From the NCBI RefSeq assembly GCF_003931565.1, contig NZ_RRYI01000003.1:62001-126000 (forward strand): a stretch of DNA of 64,000 nucleotides, read 5' to 3'. The stretch comes from Caulobacter sp. 602-1 (GTDB lineage: Bacteria > Pseudomonadota > Alphaproteobacteria > Caulobacterales > Caulobacteraceae). The notes under the pieces were generated by a model. It was not told where the DNA came from. It saw only the letters and a program-made list of their open reading frames with translations, and made no database searches. Made by a program: the position numbers and the translations under genes. Shown piece by piece: positions 47,920 through 57,114 of this stretch (its first letter is position 1; each line of letters begins with the position of its first letter).

Positions 47920-48641
47920 CACTTGTCCTTAGATGCCATGGCGTCCTGGCGTATCGCCTCGAAGCCTGCGGCCATGAACCGCGCCATGTGCCGCCGGATC
48001 GACACGAAATCGTCGGAAGAGCACAAACCGTGTGACAGCTCGTCAAGGCGGCCGGTGCGGGCCATGTTGTGGGTCATGGCGCCCGACACGAAGTGGTACC
48101 CCCAGAAGATCGTCGCCTCGTCGCAATCGGGCATCGCCTTCTTGAGCAGGTCGATCAGGGCCAGGACCACCGGGTTGAAGTACTTGCTCATCTTCTCGGC
48201 GCCCCAGCCGGCGGCGCTGTTGGCCTGAGCGCTGATCTTGCCGAAGGCCAGCCACTGCTCGGTGTCGTCGATTTGGACGTTCAGGTCGGTGTCGATCCAG
48301 GCGTGCAGCGCCCCTTCGACCGTGACCTTGTCGCCCACCGCCTCGGCGTAGCGGCGCATGGCCTCGAGACGGTTGCGGGCCGAGATCGGGGCCCGCCGCG
48401 CCCACACCGCCTCGTACAGGCTCTCCTTGCCGTTGAAGTGGTAGTGGATGAGCGTCGAACTCACGCCGATTCGCGCCGCCACGTCCTTGAGGGTGACGCC
48501 ATGATAGCCGAACTCGGCGAACAGCTGCTCGGCGGCGTCCAGGATGCGCTCGATCGAGGCCTCGCGGACGCGAGCCTTGTGGTTGGGCGCGCGAGGGCGC
48601 GCGGGCGGCTGTCCTGGCGTGGCTTGGTCGGTGCTGCTCAT
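47919..48641 (-). CDS. TetR-family transcriptional regulator
   Basis: A 240-residue regulator. The N-terminal HTH (about 27-75) reads SIERILDAAEQLFAEFGYHG, then TLKDVAARIGVSSTLIHYHF, the normal TetR pattern. A helical ligand domain follows. It heads the operon with the SDR and acyl-CoA dehydrogenase and lies 106 bp after the TonB receptor gene on the same strand. The palindrome upstream of the receptor (51101-51128) is a likely operator for it. Confidence 0.93.
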   Translation of the reverse strand: MSSTDQATPGQPPARPRAPNHKARVREASIERILDAAEQLFAEFGYHGVTLKDVAARIGVSSTLIHYHFNGKESLYEAVWARRAPISARNRLEAMRRYAEAVGDKVTVEGALHAWIDTDLNVQIDDTEQWLAFGKISAQANSAAGWGAEKMSKYFNPVVLALIDLLKKAMPDCDEATIFWGYHFVSGAMTHNMARTGRLDELSHGLCSSDDFVSIRRHMARFMAAGFEAIRQDAMASKDK

Positions 48642-48747
48642 TTCGACTCGGGTAGCGGTTTCGCCTCCACCCCGTCAACGCGGGGCCGCGGAAAGGTCGA
48701 GAGGGTGAAGGCGCCCATGAGGATCGCCTTCACCCCCACGGCCACGC

Positions 48748-51018
48748 TCAGAAGTCGTAGCCGACGCGAACGCCGAACGTCCGAGGCCGCAGGATCGCGT
48801 AGCGGCTGTAGACGAAGGCCTCGGGGTGGATGTAGGTCGTCGCCCGGCTGTTGCCGAGGTTCTCGCCGTAGAGCATCACGTTGATGTTGTCCTTGCGGAT
48901 CCCGGTCTGCAGGTTGACGTGGGTGTAGGCGTCGGTGCTGTCGTACAGCGGGCTCTTCACGCCCGCCTTGCCCGGCGTGTTCGGAAACCCGTTCGGGAAC
49001 GAGCCCACGTGCTGGACCTGGACGCTGGTGAAGCCCCGCGCCCCATTCTTGAGCGTATAGGCGTATGTGCCAAACAGCGTCCCCTGAACGTGGGGCGAGG
49101 CCAGGCGCGCGCCGTCCACGGCGCCGGAGATCACCGCCTCCTGCGCCGTCAGCTCGGTCACCTTGGCGTTGTTCAGGGCGCCGTTGACGCCGATCGTCCA
49201 GCCGGGAGCCGGAACGAAACTGACCTCGGCCTCGAAGCCCTTGCTGATCGCCCGGCCGACATTGGTCGCGAACTGCACCGAGTCCGACTGGCGGTTGGCC
49301 TGGACCTGGATGTTCTTCCAGTCGATCAGGTAGGCGGCCATGTTCGCCGTCAAGCGGCCGTCCAGCCACCGCCCCTTCGCGCCGACCTCGTAGTTGACGA
49401 GGTTGTCAGACCCCGCGCCGGCCGGGATGACGAGATCCGTGGGGGTGACGGTGCTGACGCTTCCGGCCCGGCTGTTGTAGACGGGCGTCCGATAGCCGGT
49501 GGAGATCGTGGCGTAGGTCGTCAGCGCACGCGAGGGCTTGTAGCTCAGGCTGGCCTTCCACGACGCCTTCGACGCCGACGGGTATTTGGTGTGCGCCGCC
49601 GCGCTCGGCGTCAGGGCCAGCGGCCCCGAAATCCCGACCAGGGCGTAGGTGAAGTAGGCGGTGTTGAAGCCCGGCTTGGTGTCGACCGCGCCGCCGTACT
49701 TGCCGTAGCGGACGCCCCCGGTGGCCGACAGCTTGTCGGTCAGGTGGTAGGTCAGCTCGCCAAAGCCGGCCAATTCATAGGTCTTGGTGTCGCTGCCGAA
49801 CGCGGCGAAGGTCGTACCTGGCAGTCCGGTGATCTTGCGCGCGCTCAGATACGCGGCGCTGGAGCGGTCCTCGCCGTTCAGGTCGGTGTCGCGATGCAGG
49901 TAGAAGCCGCCCGCCACCCAATCGACCTTGCCGCTGGTGGTCGAGGCCAGGCGTGTTTCCTGGACGAAGGTCTTCGAGGTGAAGCTGTCGAACAGATAGA
50001 ACGGCACTGCCAGGTTGAAGGTGCCGGCCAGGTCGACGTTGAACAGGCTGTCGGCGACCGAGTAGGTCGATGAACTGGTCAGGCGCGCGCCGTCGAATTG
50101 GTACTCCAGCGTGCCGTTGTAGATCTGGGTCTTCGACGTGTACTGATCATTGATGGTGCTGTAGCGCTTGCGGTCGCCCAGCGACGGCGTGGTCAGCGAG
50201 GCGTCATTGGGGTCGCTGTCCTCGTAGGAGGCCAGCAGCCGCACGCTCAGCCGGTCATTGGGCCTGTAGAGCAGGATCGCCCGACCGCCCCAGTCCTTCA
50301 GGGAATTCGAGTTCTTCTCGCCCGTGCCGGTGTTGTCGACGAAGCCATCCTCGTCCCGGTAGAAGCCGACGACGCGCAGACCCAGCTTGTCCTTGACCAG
50401 GGGGACATTGACCATGGCGTTGTAGCGTTGGCGCCAGCTCTTGGCATCCCCGGTATAGCCGATGTCGGCCTGGACCGTAGCGTCATAGCCCGTCGTATCG
50501 GGGCTCTTGGTCAGGACGCGCAGCGCGCCCGACAGCGAGCCCGAGCCGAACAGCGTGCCTTGCGGGCCGCGCAGGAACTCGACGCGCTCCACGTCGTACA
50601 GGCTGGGATCGAGCGTGACGGTGTTGCCGATCGTGCTGAGCGGCAGCTCGTCCAGATATATGGTGGTGGTGGTCTGCAGGCCCGCGCCCCAACCGTTCGT
50701 CGAGATCCCGCGGACGGTGAAGCGGGCGTTGTTGTCGCTGGCCCGGTTCAACACCACGCCCGGCGTCTCCCGCGCGACGCCTTCGAAACTGACGACGCCC
50801 TTTTGCGTCAGCTCGCTCTGGGAAAAGGCGGTGATGCTGAGCGGCACGTCCTGGAGACGTTCGCTGCGGCGGGTCGCGGTGACGACGACCTCCTCCACGC
50901 TGCTTACCGTGTTGCTGACGGCTTTGGCGTCGGTGGACGCGGCGCTGGTTTGCGCGACGGCGGACGTCGCCGCGGCCATGAGCGCGAGCAGCGACGCCGA
51001 ATAGACTAGACGGCTCAT
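48748..51018 (-). CDS. TonB-dependent receptor
   Basis: Outer-membrane receptor of 756 residues. Signal peptide MSRLVYSASLLALMAAATSA-VAQ; a TonB box-like VEEVVVTATRR (about 38-48); plug with VPLSITAFSQSEL, ARFTVRGIST and VEFLRGPQGTLFGSGS; barrel ending in an aromatic residue (VRVGYDF). GGGAGGG is ideally placed before ATG 51018. It belongs to the sphingomonad/caulobacter-type receptors used for plant-derived or aromatic compounds. It is followed on the same strand by the TetR-SDR-ACAD operon, which suggests uptake of that operon's substrate. Confidence 0.95.
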   Translation of the reverse strand: MSRLVYSASLLALMAAATSAVAQTSAASTDAKAVSNTVSSVEEVVVTATRRSERLQDVPLSITAFSQSELTQKGVVSFEGVARETPGVVLNRASDNNARFTVRGISTNGWGAGLQTTTTIYLDELPLSTIGNTVTLDPSLYDVERVEFLRGPQGTLFGSGSLSGALRVLTKSPDTTGYDATVQADIGYTGDAKSWRQRYNAMVNVPLVKDKLGLRVVGFYRDEDGFVDNTGTGEKNSNSLKDWGGRAILLYRPNDRLSVRLLASYEDSDPNDASLTTPSLGDRKRYSTINDQYTSKTQIYNGTLEYQFDGARLTSSSTYSVADSLFNVDLAGTFNLAVPFYLFDSFTSKTFVQETRLASTTSGKVDWVAGGFYLHRDTDLNGEDRSSAAYLSARKITGLPGTTFAAFGSDTKTYELAGFGELTYHLTDKLSATGGVRYGKYGGAVDTKPGFNTAYFTYALVGISGPLALTPSAAAHTKYPSASKASWKASLSYKPSRALTTYATISTGYRTPVYNSRAGSVSTVTPTDLVIPAGAGSDNLVNYEVGAKGRWLDGRLTANMAAYLIDWKNIQVQANRQSDSVQFATNVGRAISKGFEAEVSFVPAPGWTIGVNGALNNAKVTELTAQEAVISGAVDGARLASPHVQGTLFGTYAYTLKNGARGFTSVQVQHVGSFPNGFPNTPGKAGVKSPLYDSTDAYTHVNLQTGIRKDNINVMLYGENLGNSRATTYIHPEAFVYSRYAILRPRTFGVRVGYDF

Positions 51019-51100
51019 TCTTCCCTCCCTGTCGCCGCCGCGCCTTGATGACGCCGTTCGACGAACGCCGCGACCATCGCATCGGCGTGCTTGGAGAGTC

Positions 51101-51128
51101 AATATTGACTGACACGTTAGTCAGTATT
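51101..51128. promoter_or_regulatory. Palindromic operator upstream of TonB receptor
   Basis: AATATTGACTGACACGTTAGTCAGTATT in two halves: left AATATTGACTGA, right TTAGTCAGTATT, around CACG. The inner arms TGACT/AGTCA are exact, the outer arms AATA/TATT also pair. A 28-bp site of this kind fits a TetR dimer or pair of dimers. It is 83 bp before the receptor start. Confidence 0.65.
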
Positions 51129-51244
51129 TGAGCGACGTCGCATGCCACGCCCCCGAAAGCTGGACCGGTTTGAGCGGAAATCTCCGCGTTGCGAGGCCTG
51201 GGCCGCGGCGCGAGGAATGGATCGCTTCGAGGGGCGCGGATCCG

Positions 51245-51646
51245 TTACTCGCAGTAGCGACGCAGACCATCATACCCCAGGTAGGTGCCGCTGCGTGGGT
51301 CGAAGGATCTGTATTTGCGAGCGCAGTAGGCGATCCAGTCCGGGTCGCTCAGGCGCGGCTTGACCCGCTCCTTTTCCTGTTGGGAGCCGGCGATCGCCGC
51401 GCCGAGGGCGAAGCCCAGCAGGCCGGCGATGATGGCTTCGTCATGATCATCACGACGATCGCCATGGCGACGCAGGTAGTCTTGGCGGTAGTCCCACTGG
51501 CGTTGGCTCCAGCCGGAAGGAGGCGGACGCCGCTCGAAGCGATGCGGATCATGCGAGGGGCGATGGGGCGCCTGCGCGAGCGCGGCGACCGGACCTTGAA
51601 TCGCAAGAGCGAGGGCCAAGGCGCCCGTGAGAAGAACTTTCCGCAT
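51245..51646 (-). CDS. BA14K-family secreted protein
   Basis: A 133-residue exported protein. Sec signal MRKVLLTGALALALAIQGPVAALAQ, then a Pro/Arg/His-rich linker with SGWSQRQWDYRQDYLRRHG, a short hydrophobic segment (AIIAGLLGFALGAAIAGS), and the BA14K end with DWIAYCARKYRSFDPRSGTY and YLGYDGLRRYC. GGGAG precedes ATG 51646. BA14K proteins were described as Brucella surface antigens with lectin-like activity; the biological role is unclear. Confidence 0.88.
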   Translation of the reverse strand: MRKVLLTGALALALAIQGPVAALAQAPHRPSHDPHRFERRPPPSGWSQRQWDYRQDYLRRHGDRRDDHDEAIIAGLLGFALGAAIAGSQQEKERVKPRLSDPDWIAYCARKYRSFDPRSGTYLGYDGLRRYCE

Positions 51647-51732
51647 TTCGAGTCTCCCGTAGGTCGAACAGAATTGGCGACGGGTCCGACGGTCATGGGC
51701 GCCCGCCAAGGGTGATCGCCCGTGACGGCCGG

Positions 51733-51837
51733 CTACAAATCTCGGAACTGGAGCACGACCCGAAGCTGTCCCCTCGGCGGCGCGGCGAGCGGCTGCGCGC
51801 TGGCGAGAGCGGCTGCGACCAGAGCGCGTATCAGCAT
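51733..51837 (-). CDS. Possible 34-residue leader-like peptide
   Basis: ATG 51837 preceded by AAAGG opens a short frame, MLIRALVAAALASAQPLAAP and further to RDL, which looks like a signal peptide followed by a few mature residues. It may be the start of a gene broken by a frameshift or a tiny secreted peptide. Weak support; the remaining interval 51838-52111 holds nothing that I can assign. Confidence 0.22.
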   Translation of the reverse strand: MLIRALVAAALASAQPLAAPPRGQLRVVLQFRDL

Positions 51838-52111
51838 GAAGACGACCTTTCGAGCCAGACGCCGCTGAAACCTGTCATGGACGCGGCGCCAGCGAATTGA
51901 CGCGCCTCAACATGCCGATCGAGCCGAACCCTCGTGGCCTTGGCGGGATCGTCATGGGGTCTGTCCGGGTGGCAAGGGCCACGGACCAAGACGGGCCGCC
52001 GAAAGGTCAATGCGATACAGACCGATTTACGCTTGAGCTGCGTCAAGGTGAGGGGCGCGAAAGCCGCCCCAATAAGGCTCCCTTGCGGTCGCACGAGGCT
52101 GGGAAGACCGA

Positions 52112-53542
52112 TTGACCCGCTTGCTGTCCATGCGGTCGGCGATCGTCGGCGGCGCCGCCGCCTTGTTGGCCGGCTGCGCCACGGGCCCCGACTACCACGC
52201 GCCGACGCTTGCCGCGCTGAAGGTGCCCGAGCAATTCGCGACCGGGGCGCGAGAGACCTCAGCAGACGCCGACCTGGCCCGCTGGTGGCGGGCCTTCGAC
52301 GACCCGATCCTGACGGCCCTGGTGGAGCGGGGGCTGGCCGCCAACCTCGATATCGACGAGGCGGGGTCGCGGGTGCGGGCGGCGCGCGCCGATCTTCGCG
52401 CGGCGCGGGGCGCTCTGCTGCCCAGTCTGGACGCCTTCGGCTCGGGAACCCGCCAAGTCGGCGAACGCACATCGGGTCAGACCTCCGGCCGCGCCAGCTA
52501 CCAGACCGGCTTCGACGCCGCCTACGAGACCGACATCTTCGGCGGCGGACGCCGTTCGGTCGAGGCCGCCCGCGCCACGGCCGAGGGGACGCGCGCCAAC
52601 CTGCGGGCGGTCCAGCTCACCGTCGCCGCCGAGATCGCGCTGAACTATCTCGACGCCCGCGAGGCCCAAGCCCGGCTGCGCATCGCCCGCGATACGCTTT
52701 CCAGCCTGGACGAGACCGTGGAAATCACCGGCTGGCGGCTGAAGGCGGGCCTGGTGGGGTCGCTCGACCTGGAGCAGGCGCGCCAGCTCCGCGCCCAGAC
52801 CGCGGCGAGCGTCCCGGCGATCGAGACGACCTACGCCGGCGCGGCCAACCGGCTAGCGGTGCTGCTGGGCGAAGCGCCAGGCGCGGTGAACGGCTTGCTC
52901 GAACCCGCCGCCGAGCCGCCGGCCGCGCCCGTCGTCCAACCCGCCGCGATTCCCGCCGACGTGGTCCGGCGGCGTCCGGACGTGGCGCTGGCCGAACGCA
53001 CCCTGGCGGCGGAGACCGCCCGCATCGGCGTCCAGACGGCCCAGCTCTATCCGGCGCTTGTACTGAGCGGGACCTTCTCCGGCTCGGGCGGTTCGCTGTC
53101 GACCGCCGCCGGCGACATGGCCGGCAGCCTGGTCGGCGGGATCACCGCCCCGATCTTCCACGGCGGCCAGATCCGCGCCGCCGTGGAGGCTCAGCGGGCC
53201 AGTGCGGCCAGCGCCTTGGCCGCCTATCGCTCCAGCGTCCTCACCGCGCTGGAGGAGGCAGAGAACGCCCTCGTCTCGGTGTCCTCCGCGGATCGTCGTG
53301 AACAGGCCTTGGTCGCCGCCGAGGCGGCCGCCCGCAACGCCGTCGACATCGCCCGTGTCCAATACCGCTCCGGCCGCACCGATTTCCAATCGCTGCTGGA
53401 ATCCGAGCGCACCCTGCTGTCCAGCCAGGACAGCCTGGCCTCGGCGCGCGTCGCCCGGGCCGCCGCGGCGGTGCAGCTCTACAAGGCCCTGGGCGGCGGC
53501 TGGCAGGCCGCGCCCGCCCCCTCCAGCGTCGCCGCTCCCTAG
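52112..53542 (+). CDS. NodT-family outer-membrane efflux lipoprotein
   Basis: TolC-like outer-membrane channel of 476 residues. An N-terminal lipoprotein signal ends in LLAGCATG, so the Cys is acylated. Two OEP repeats span about 50-250 and 270-460 (NLDIDEAGSRVRAARADLRA; NAVDIARVQYRSGRTDFQSLL). DVVRRRPDVALAER is the NodT hallmark. GGGAAG lies 5 bases before a TTG start at 52112; ATG 52130 would still keep the lipobox. It is the first of four co-directional genes that make a tripartite export pump. Confidence 0.92.
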   Translation: MTRLLSMRSAIVGGAAALLAGCATGPDYHAPTLAALKVPEQFATGARETSADADLARWWRAFDDPILTALVERGLAANLDIDEAGSRVRAARADLRAARGALLPSLDAFGSGTRQVGERTSGQTSGRASYQTGFDAAYETDIFGGGRRSVEAARATAEGTRANLRAVQLTVAAEIALNYLDAREAQARLRIARDTLSSLDETVEITGWRLKAGLVGSLDLEQARQLRAQTAASVPAIETTYAGAANRLAVLLGEAPGAVNGLLEPAAEPPAAPVVQPAAIPADVVRRRPDVALAERTLAAETARIGVQTAQLYPALVLSGTFSGSGGSLSTAAGDMAGSLVGGITAPIFHGGQIRAAVEAQRASAASALAAYRSSVLTALEEAENALVSVSSADRREQALVAAEAAARNAVDIARVQYRSGRTDFQSLLESERTLLSSQDSLASARVARAAAAVQLYKALGGGWQAAPAPSSVAAP

Positions 53543-53551
53543 AGAATCCAG

Positions 53552-54865
53552 ATGGACCAGACATCAGCCTCCACGTCCGACGCCCGCGCCAAGATCGACG
53601 CGTTTCTGGGCGTGAAACCTGGCGCGCGTCGACGTTGGCCGCTGGTGATCGCCCTCCTGGTCGTCGGCGTGGCGCTGGCGCTGCTGATCTGGTTCCTGCT
53701 GCGCGGCGCGGGCGACGAGCCCCGCTACGCCACCTCTCCGGTCGAGCGCGGCGATCTTCGGGTGACCGTCTCGGCCACCGGCAACCTCGCGCCCACCAAC
53801 AAGGTGGAGGTCGGCTCCGAGCTCTCCGGCATCGTCAGCGCGGTCTATGTCGACAACAACGACCGCGTAACCAAGGGCCAGATCCTGGCCCGACTGGACA
53901 CTTCGCGCCTGGAGGACACGGTCCGCGAAAGCGAAGCCGCCCTGGCTTCGGCGGAGGCCAGCGTCGCCCAGGCCCAGGCCACCCTGACCGAGGCGCGGGC
54001 AAGTCTTACCCGCATGGAAGAGGTCTATCGTCTATCCGGCGGCAAGGCGCCCTCCGCCACCGAACTGGACGTCGCGCGCGCCGAGCAGGCCCGAGCCGCG
54101 GCCAACCTTCGCGCCGCCCAGGCCGCAGTGGGCCAGGCTCGGGCGAACCTGTCGTCAAACCGCACCCAGCTTTCCAAGGCCACGATCCGCTCGCCGGTGA
54201 ACGGCGTGGTGCTGTCACGGGACGTGGAGCCCGGCTCGACCGTAGCCGCGACGCTGAACGCGCCCGTGCTGTTCACCCTGGCCGAGGACCTTTCGAAGAT
54301 GCAACTGGAGGTGAAGGTTGACGAGGCCGACGTGGGTCAGGTGAAGGACGGCCAGAAGGCCACCTTCCAGGTCGACGCCTATCCCGGCCGGACGTTCAAC
54401 GCCGTGGTCAAGCGCCTGGACCTCGGCTCCACGACAACCACGAGCTCCAGCGGTTCAGGCCAGGTGGTCGCCTATACGGCGGTGTTGACGGCCGACAATC
54501 CCGATCTTGCGCTCCGTCCCGGCATGACCGGCACAGCCGCCATCGTGGCGACGGAGAAGTCCAATGTGCTGCTGGTCCCGAACGCGGCGCTCAGGTTCGC
54601 GCCCGACGCGGCCGCCGCCCGGAGTACGAGCGGGGCGACCAGCATGCTGATCCAGAGGATGCCGCGCTCGCAGGGACAGACCGCCGACGTCGCGATCGGG
54701 CGGGGCAGCCGCCAGACCGTCTATGTCTTGCGGGACGACGGCGAACTACGACCGATTCCGGTTCAGGCCGGCGACAGCAACGGCAGCCAGACCGAGGTCG
54801 CCGGCGACGCGCTGAAGGTCGGGATGAAGGTCGTCACCGGCCAGCTCGCCGGGGCGGCGCGATGA
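53552..54865 (+). CDS. MacA-like periplasmic adaptor (HlyD/RND-MFP family)
   Basis: Membrane-fusion protein of 437 residues that bridges the ABC transporter and the outer-membrane channel. One N-terminal membrane anchor (WPLVIALLVVGVALALLIWFLL, about 29-50), barrel-sandwich/lipoyl halves (SELSGIVSAVYVDNNDRVTKG and KATIRSPVNGVVLSRDVEPGS), a long helical hairpin (about 125-200), and a beta-barrel with VDAYPGRTFNAVVKRL. The length exceeds E. coli MacA (371) because of C-terminal insertions. The stop overlaps the next start by 4 bp. Confidence 0.93.
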   Translation: MDQTSASTSDARAKIDAFLGVKPGARRRWPLVIALLVVGVALALLIWFLLRGAGDEPRYATSPVERGDLRVTVSATGNLAPTNKVEVGSELSGIVSAVYVDNNDRVTKGQILARLDTSRLEDTVRESEAALASAEASVAQAQATLTEARASLTRMEEVYRLSGGKAPSATELDVARAEQARAAANLRAAQAAVGQARANLSSNRTQLSKATIRSPVNGVVLSRDVEPGSTVAATLNAPVLFTLAEDLSKMQLEVKVDEADVGQVKDGQKATFQVDAYPGRTFNAVVKRLDLGSTTTTSSSGSGQVVAYTAVLTADNPDLALRPGMTGTAAIVATEKSNVLLVPNAALRFAPDAAAARSTSGATSMLIQRMPRSQGQTADVAIGRGSRQTVYVLRDDGELRPIPVQAGDSNGSQTEVAGDALKVGMKVVTGQLAGAAR

Positions 54866-55578
54866 CCGCCGAGCCGCTGATCTCGCTGCGCGGGATCACC
54901 AAGACCTTCGGCGACGGCGCGGCGGCGTTCCAGGCGCTGAAGGGCATCGATCTCGACGTCCAGGTCGGCGACTTCGTGGCGGTGATGGGACCGTCGGGCT
55001 CCGGGAAGTCCACGATGATGAACATCCTGGGCTGCCTCGATACGCCCACCGGCGGCGAATACGTCTTCAAGGGCATTCATGTGGAACAGCTCGATCGGGA
55101 CGAGCGGGCCCTGCTGCGGCGGCGCTATCTGGGCTTCATCTTCCAGGGCTACAACCTGCTCGCGCGAACCAGCGCTCTGGAGAATGTCGAGTTGCCGCTG
55201 CTCTATCGCGGCGAACCGAAGCGGACCCGGCGGGAGATCGCCATGGAGGCTCTTCGGAAGGTCGGACTGGCGGATTGGTCGCACCACATGCCCGCCGAAC
55301 TCTCCGGCGGCCAGCAGCAGCGCGTCGCCATCGCCAGGGCCATCGTCACCCAGCCCGAAGTGCTGCTCGCCGACGAGCCCACCGGAAACCTCGACACCGA
55401 GCGCTCGCTCGAGATCATGCGGCTGCTCGAACAGTTCAACGATGAGGCCGGGATCACCATCCTGATGGTGACGCACGAACCGGACATGGCGACCTTCGCC
55501 CGCACCACCGTGAAGTTCCGCGACGGTCTGGTCGAGGCTATCGAGGTCGGCCAACGCCAGGACGGAGCCGCGCCATGA
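54862..55578 (+). CDS. MacB-type ABC transporter ATPase
   Basis: ATP-binding subunit of 238 residues from the LolD/MacB group. Walker A is GPSGSGKST (about 44-52), Q-loop FQGYNLL, signature LSGGQQQR (about 148-155), Walker B VLLADEPTGNLD (about 166-177), and the switch His in VTHEP. Unlike E. coli MacB, in which ATPase and permease are fused, they are separate genes here. ATGA overlaps connect it to both neighbours. Confidence 0.95.
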   Translation: MTAEPLISLRGITKTFGDGAAAFQALKGIDLDVQVGDFVAVMGPSGSGKSTMMNILGCLDTPTGGEYVFKGIHVEQLDRDERALLRRRYLGFIFQGYNLLARTSALENVELPLLYRGEPKRTRREIAMEALRKVGLADWSHHMPAELSGGQQQRVAIARAIVTQPEVLLADEPTGNLDTERSLEIMRLLEQFNDEAGITILMVTHEPDMATFARTTVKFRDGLVEAIEVGQRQDGAAP

Positions 55579-56795
55579 ACGCCGTCCTGATCACCACCTT
55601 CGCCCTGGCGCTCCGGGAGATCCGCCGGCACCTGATGCGGTCGTTTCTCACCGTGCTCGGCATCGTCATTGGCGTGGGCTCCGTGGTCACGATGGTGACG
55701 CTCGGCAACGGCACCACCGCCGCCGTCCAGCAGCAGATCTCAAGCCTGGGCGCCAACATCCTGCAGATCCGGCCCGGCCAGGGGTTTGGGCGCGGCGGCG
55801 GCGGCGGTTCGCAGCCGCAGCCCTTCGAGGCCGACGATATCGAGGCGCTCAGGCAACAGGTGGCCGGCCTGGTGTCGGTCGCCCCCCTTGTCCAGTCGTC
55901 GGGCCTGGCGGTCCGCAACGCCGCCAACTGGTCGACCACCATCTATGGCACCAGCAACGACTACCTGAAGGCGCAGTCCTGGAGCGTGGACGCGGGGCGA
56001 ACCTTCACGGTGGCCGAGGAACAAGCGGGCAAGACGGTGTGCCTCATCGGCTCCACGGTCCGGCGCAACCTGTTCCGCGACGAGAACCCGGTCGGCGCCT
56101 CCATCCGCATCCGCGACCTTTCGTGCCAGGTGGTTGGCGCGCTGGCGGCGCGCGGGTCCAGCATGGGCCCCATGGACCAGGACGACGTGGTGATCATGCC
56201 GGTGAAGGCCGCGCAACGCCGGATCACGGGCAACCAACACGTCAGCATGATCATGGTCTCGGTGGACCCGGCCTACGACTCCAAGACCGTTCAGGCCTCG
56301 ATCAAGTCGCTGCTGCGCGAGCGCCGCCACCTGCAGCCGGCCGACGCCGATGACTTCAACATCTTCGACACCCAGCAGATCTCGGAGACCCTGCGGAGCA
56401 CGACCCAGATGCTGACCGGCCTCCTGGGCGCCGTCGCCGCGGTCAGCCTGCTGGTGGGCGGGATCGGGATCATGAACATCATGCTGGTGTCGGTAACCGA
56501 GCGCACGCGCGAGATCGGCGTCCGGCTGGCCATCGGCGCGCTCGGGCGCGAGGTGCTTCTGCAGTTCCTGGTGGAGGCCGTGGTGCTGTCCAGCCTGGGC
56601 GGCCTGCTGGGCCTGACGCTGGCCCTATGCGCCAGCCTGATCCTCGCGCCCATGCTGAATGTGCCGTACATCTTCGACCCGACCATCAACACGGTGGCCT
56701 TCGTCTTCTCGGCCCTGATCGGCGTGCTGTTCGGCTACTTCCCCGCCCGCCGGGCCGCGCGGCTCAATCCAATGGACGCGCTTCGTCACGAATAG
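55575..56795 (+). CDS. MacB-type ABC transporter permease
   Basis: Permease of 406 residues. One N-terminal membrane helix (LTVLGIVIGVGSVVTMVTLG), a periplasmic MacB_PCD domain (about 45-270), and three C-terminal helices in the FtsX fold, with GGIGIMNIMLVSVTERTREIGVRLAIGA as the family motif (about 295-322). A Gly-rich insert (GRGGGGGSQPQ) lies in the early periplasmic part. With the preceding genes it forms an OMF-adaptor-ATPase-permease operon; the exported compound (macrolide, peptide, siderophore or lipid) cannot be told. Confidence 0.95.
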   Translation: MNAVLITTFALALREIRRHLMRSFLTVLGIVIGVGSVVTMVTLGNGTTAAVQQQISSLGANILQIRPGQGFGRGGGGGSQPQPFEADDIEALRQQVAGLVSVAPLVQSSGLAVRNAANWSTTIYGTSNDYLKAQSWSVDAGRTFTVAEEQAGKTVCLIGSTVRRNLFRDENPVGASIRIRDLSCQVVGALAARGSSMGPMDQDDVVIMPVKAAQRRITGNQHVSMIMVSVDPAYDSKTVQASIKSLLRERRHLQPADADDFNIFDTQQISETLRSTTQMLTGLLGAVAAVSLLVGGIGIMNIMLVSVTERTREIGVRLAIGALGREVLLQFLVEAVVLSSLGGLLGLTLALCASLILAPMLNVPYIFDPTINTVAFVFSALIGVLFGYFPARRAARLNPMDALRHE

Positions 56796-56920
56796 CCCAA
56801 CGGATGGACCGGACTGAAACTGGACCGCCCCCGGTTTGCCGCAGGCCTGGTGCCGAAGGTCTAAGATGGATGGCTCGCCAAGCTTGAAAGAAGACGCCCT
56901 TCGCGAGTTGGCGGCGAGCG

Positions 56921-57062
56921 GGAACCGCGCGGGTCCTGCTGGTCCAAGCCGCCGAGGACCCCATCGCGCCTCCTGACAACGCCGCCAAGCTGCGTCAGGA
57001 CATCGGCCAGCGCCTGATGCTGGTGAACCTCCGCCACGCCACATTGTCGTCGCTTCGAGCTT
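56921..57062 (+). pseudogene. Alpha/beta-hydrolase C-terminal remnant
   Basis: A plus-strand stretch encoding about 45 residues, TARVLLVQAAEDPIAPPDNA, then LRQDIGQRLMLVNLRHA, which matches the last strand-loop-helix of alpha/beta hydrolases (catalytic Asp in ED-P; His replaced or displaced). It has no start and frames break on both sides. It lies between the export operon and the HEXXH gene. Confidence 0.5.
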
Positions 57063-57114
57063 TACCATGGCTCCCGCCGCGCATCTTCGGAGGAGCGCTG
57101 AAAAGGGGGAGACC

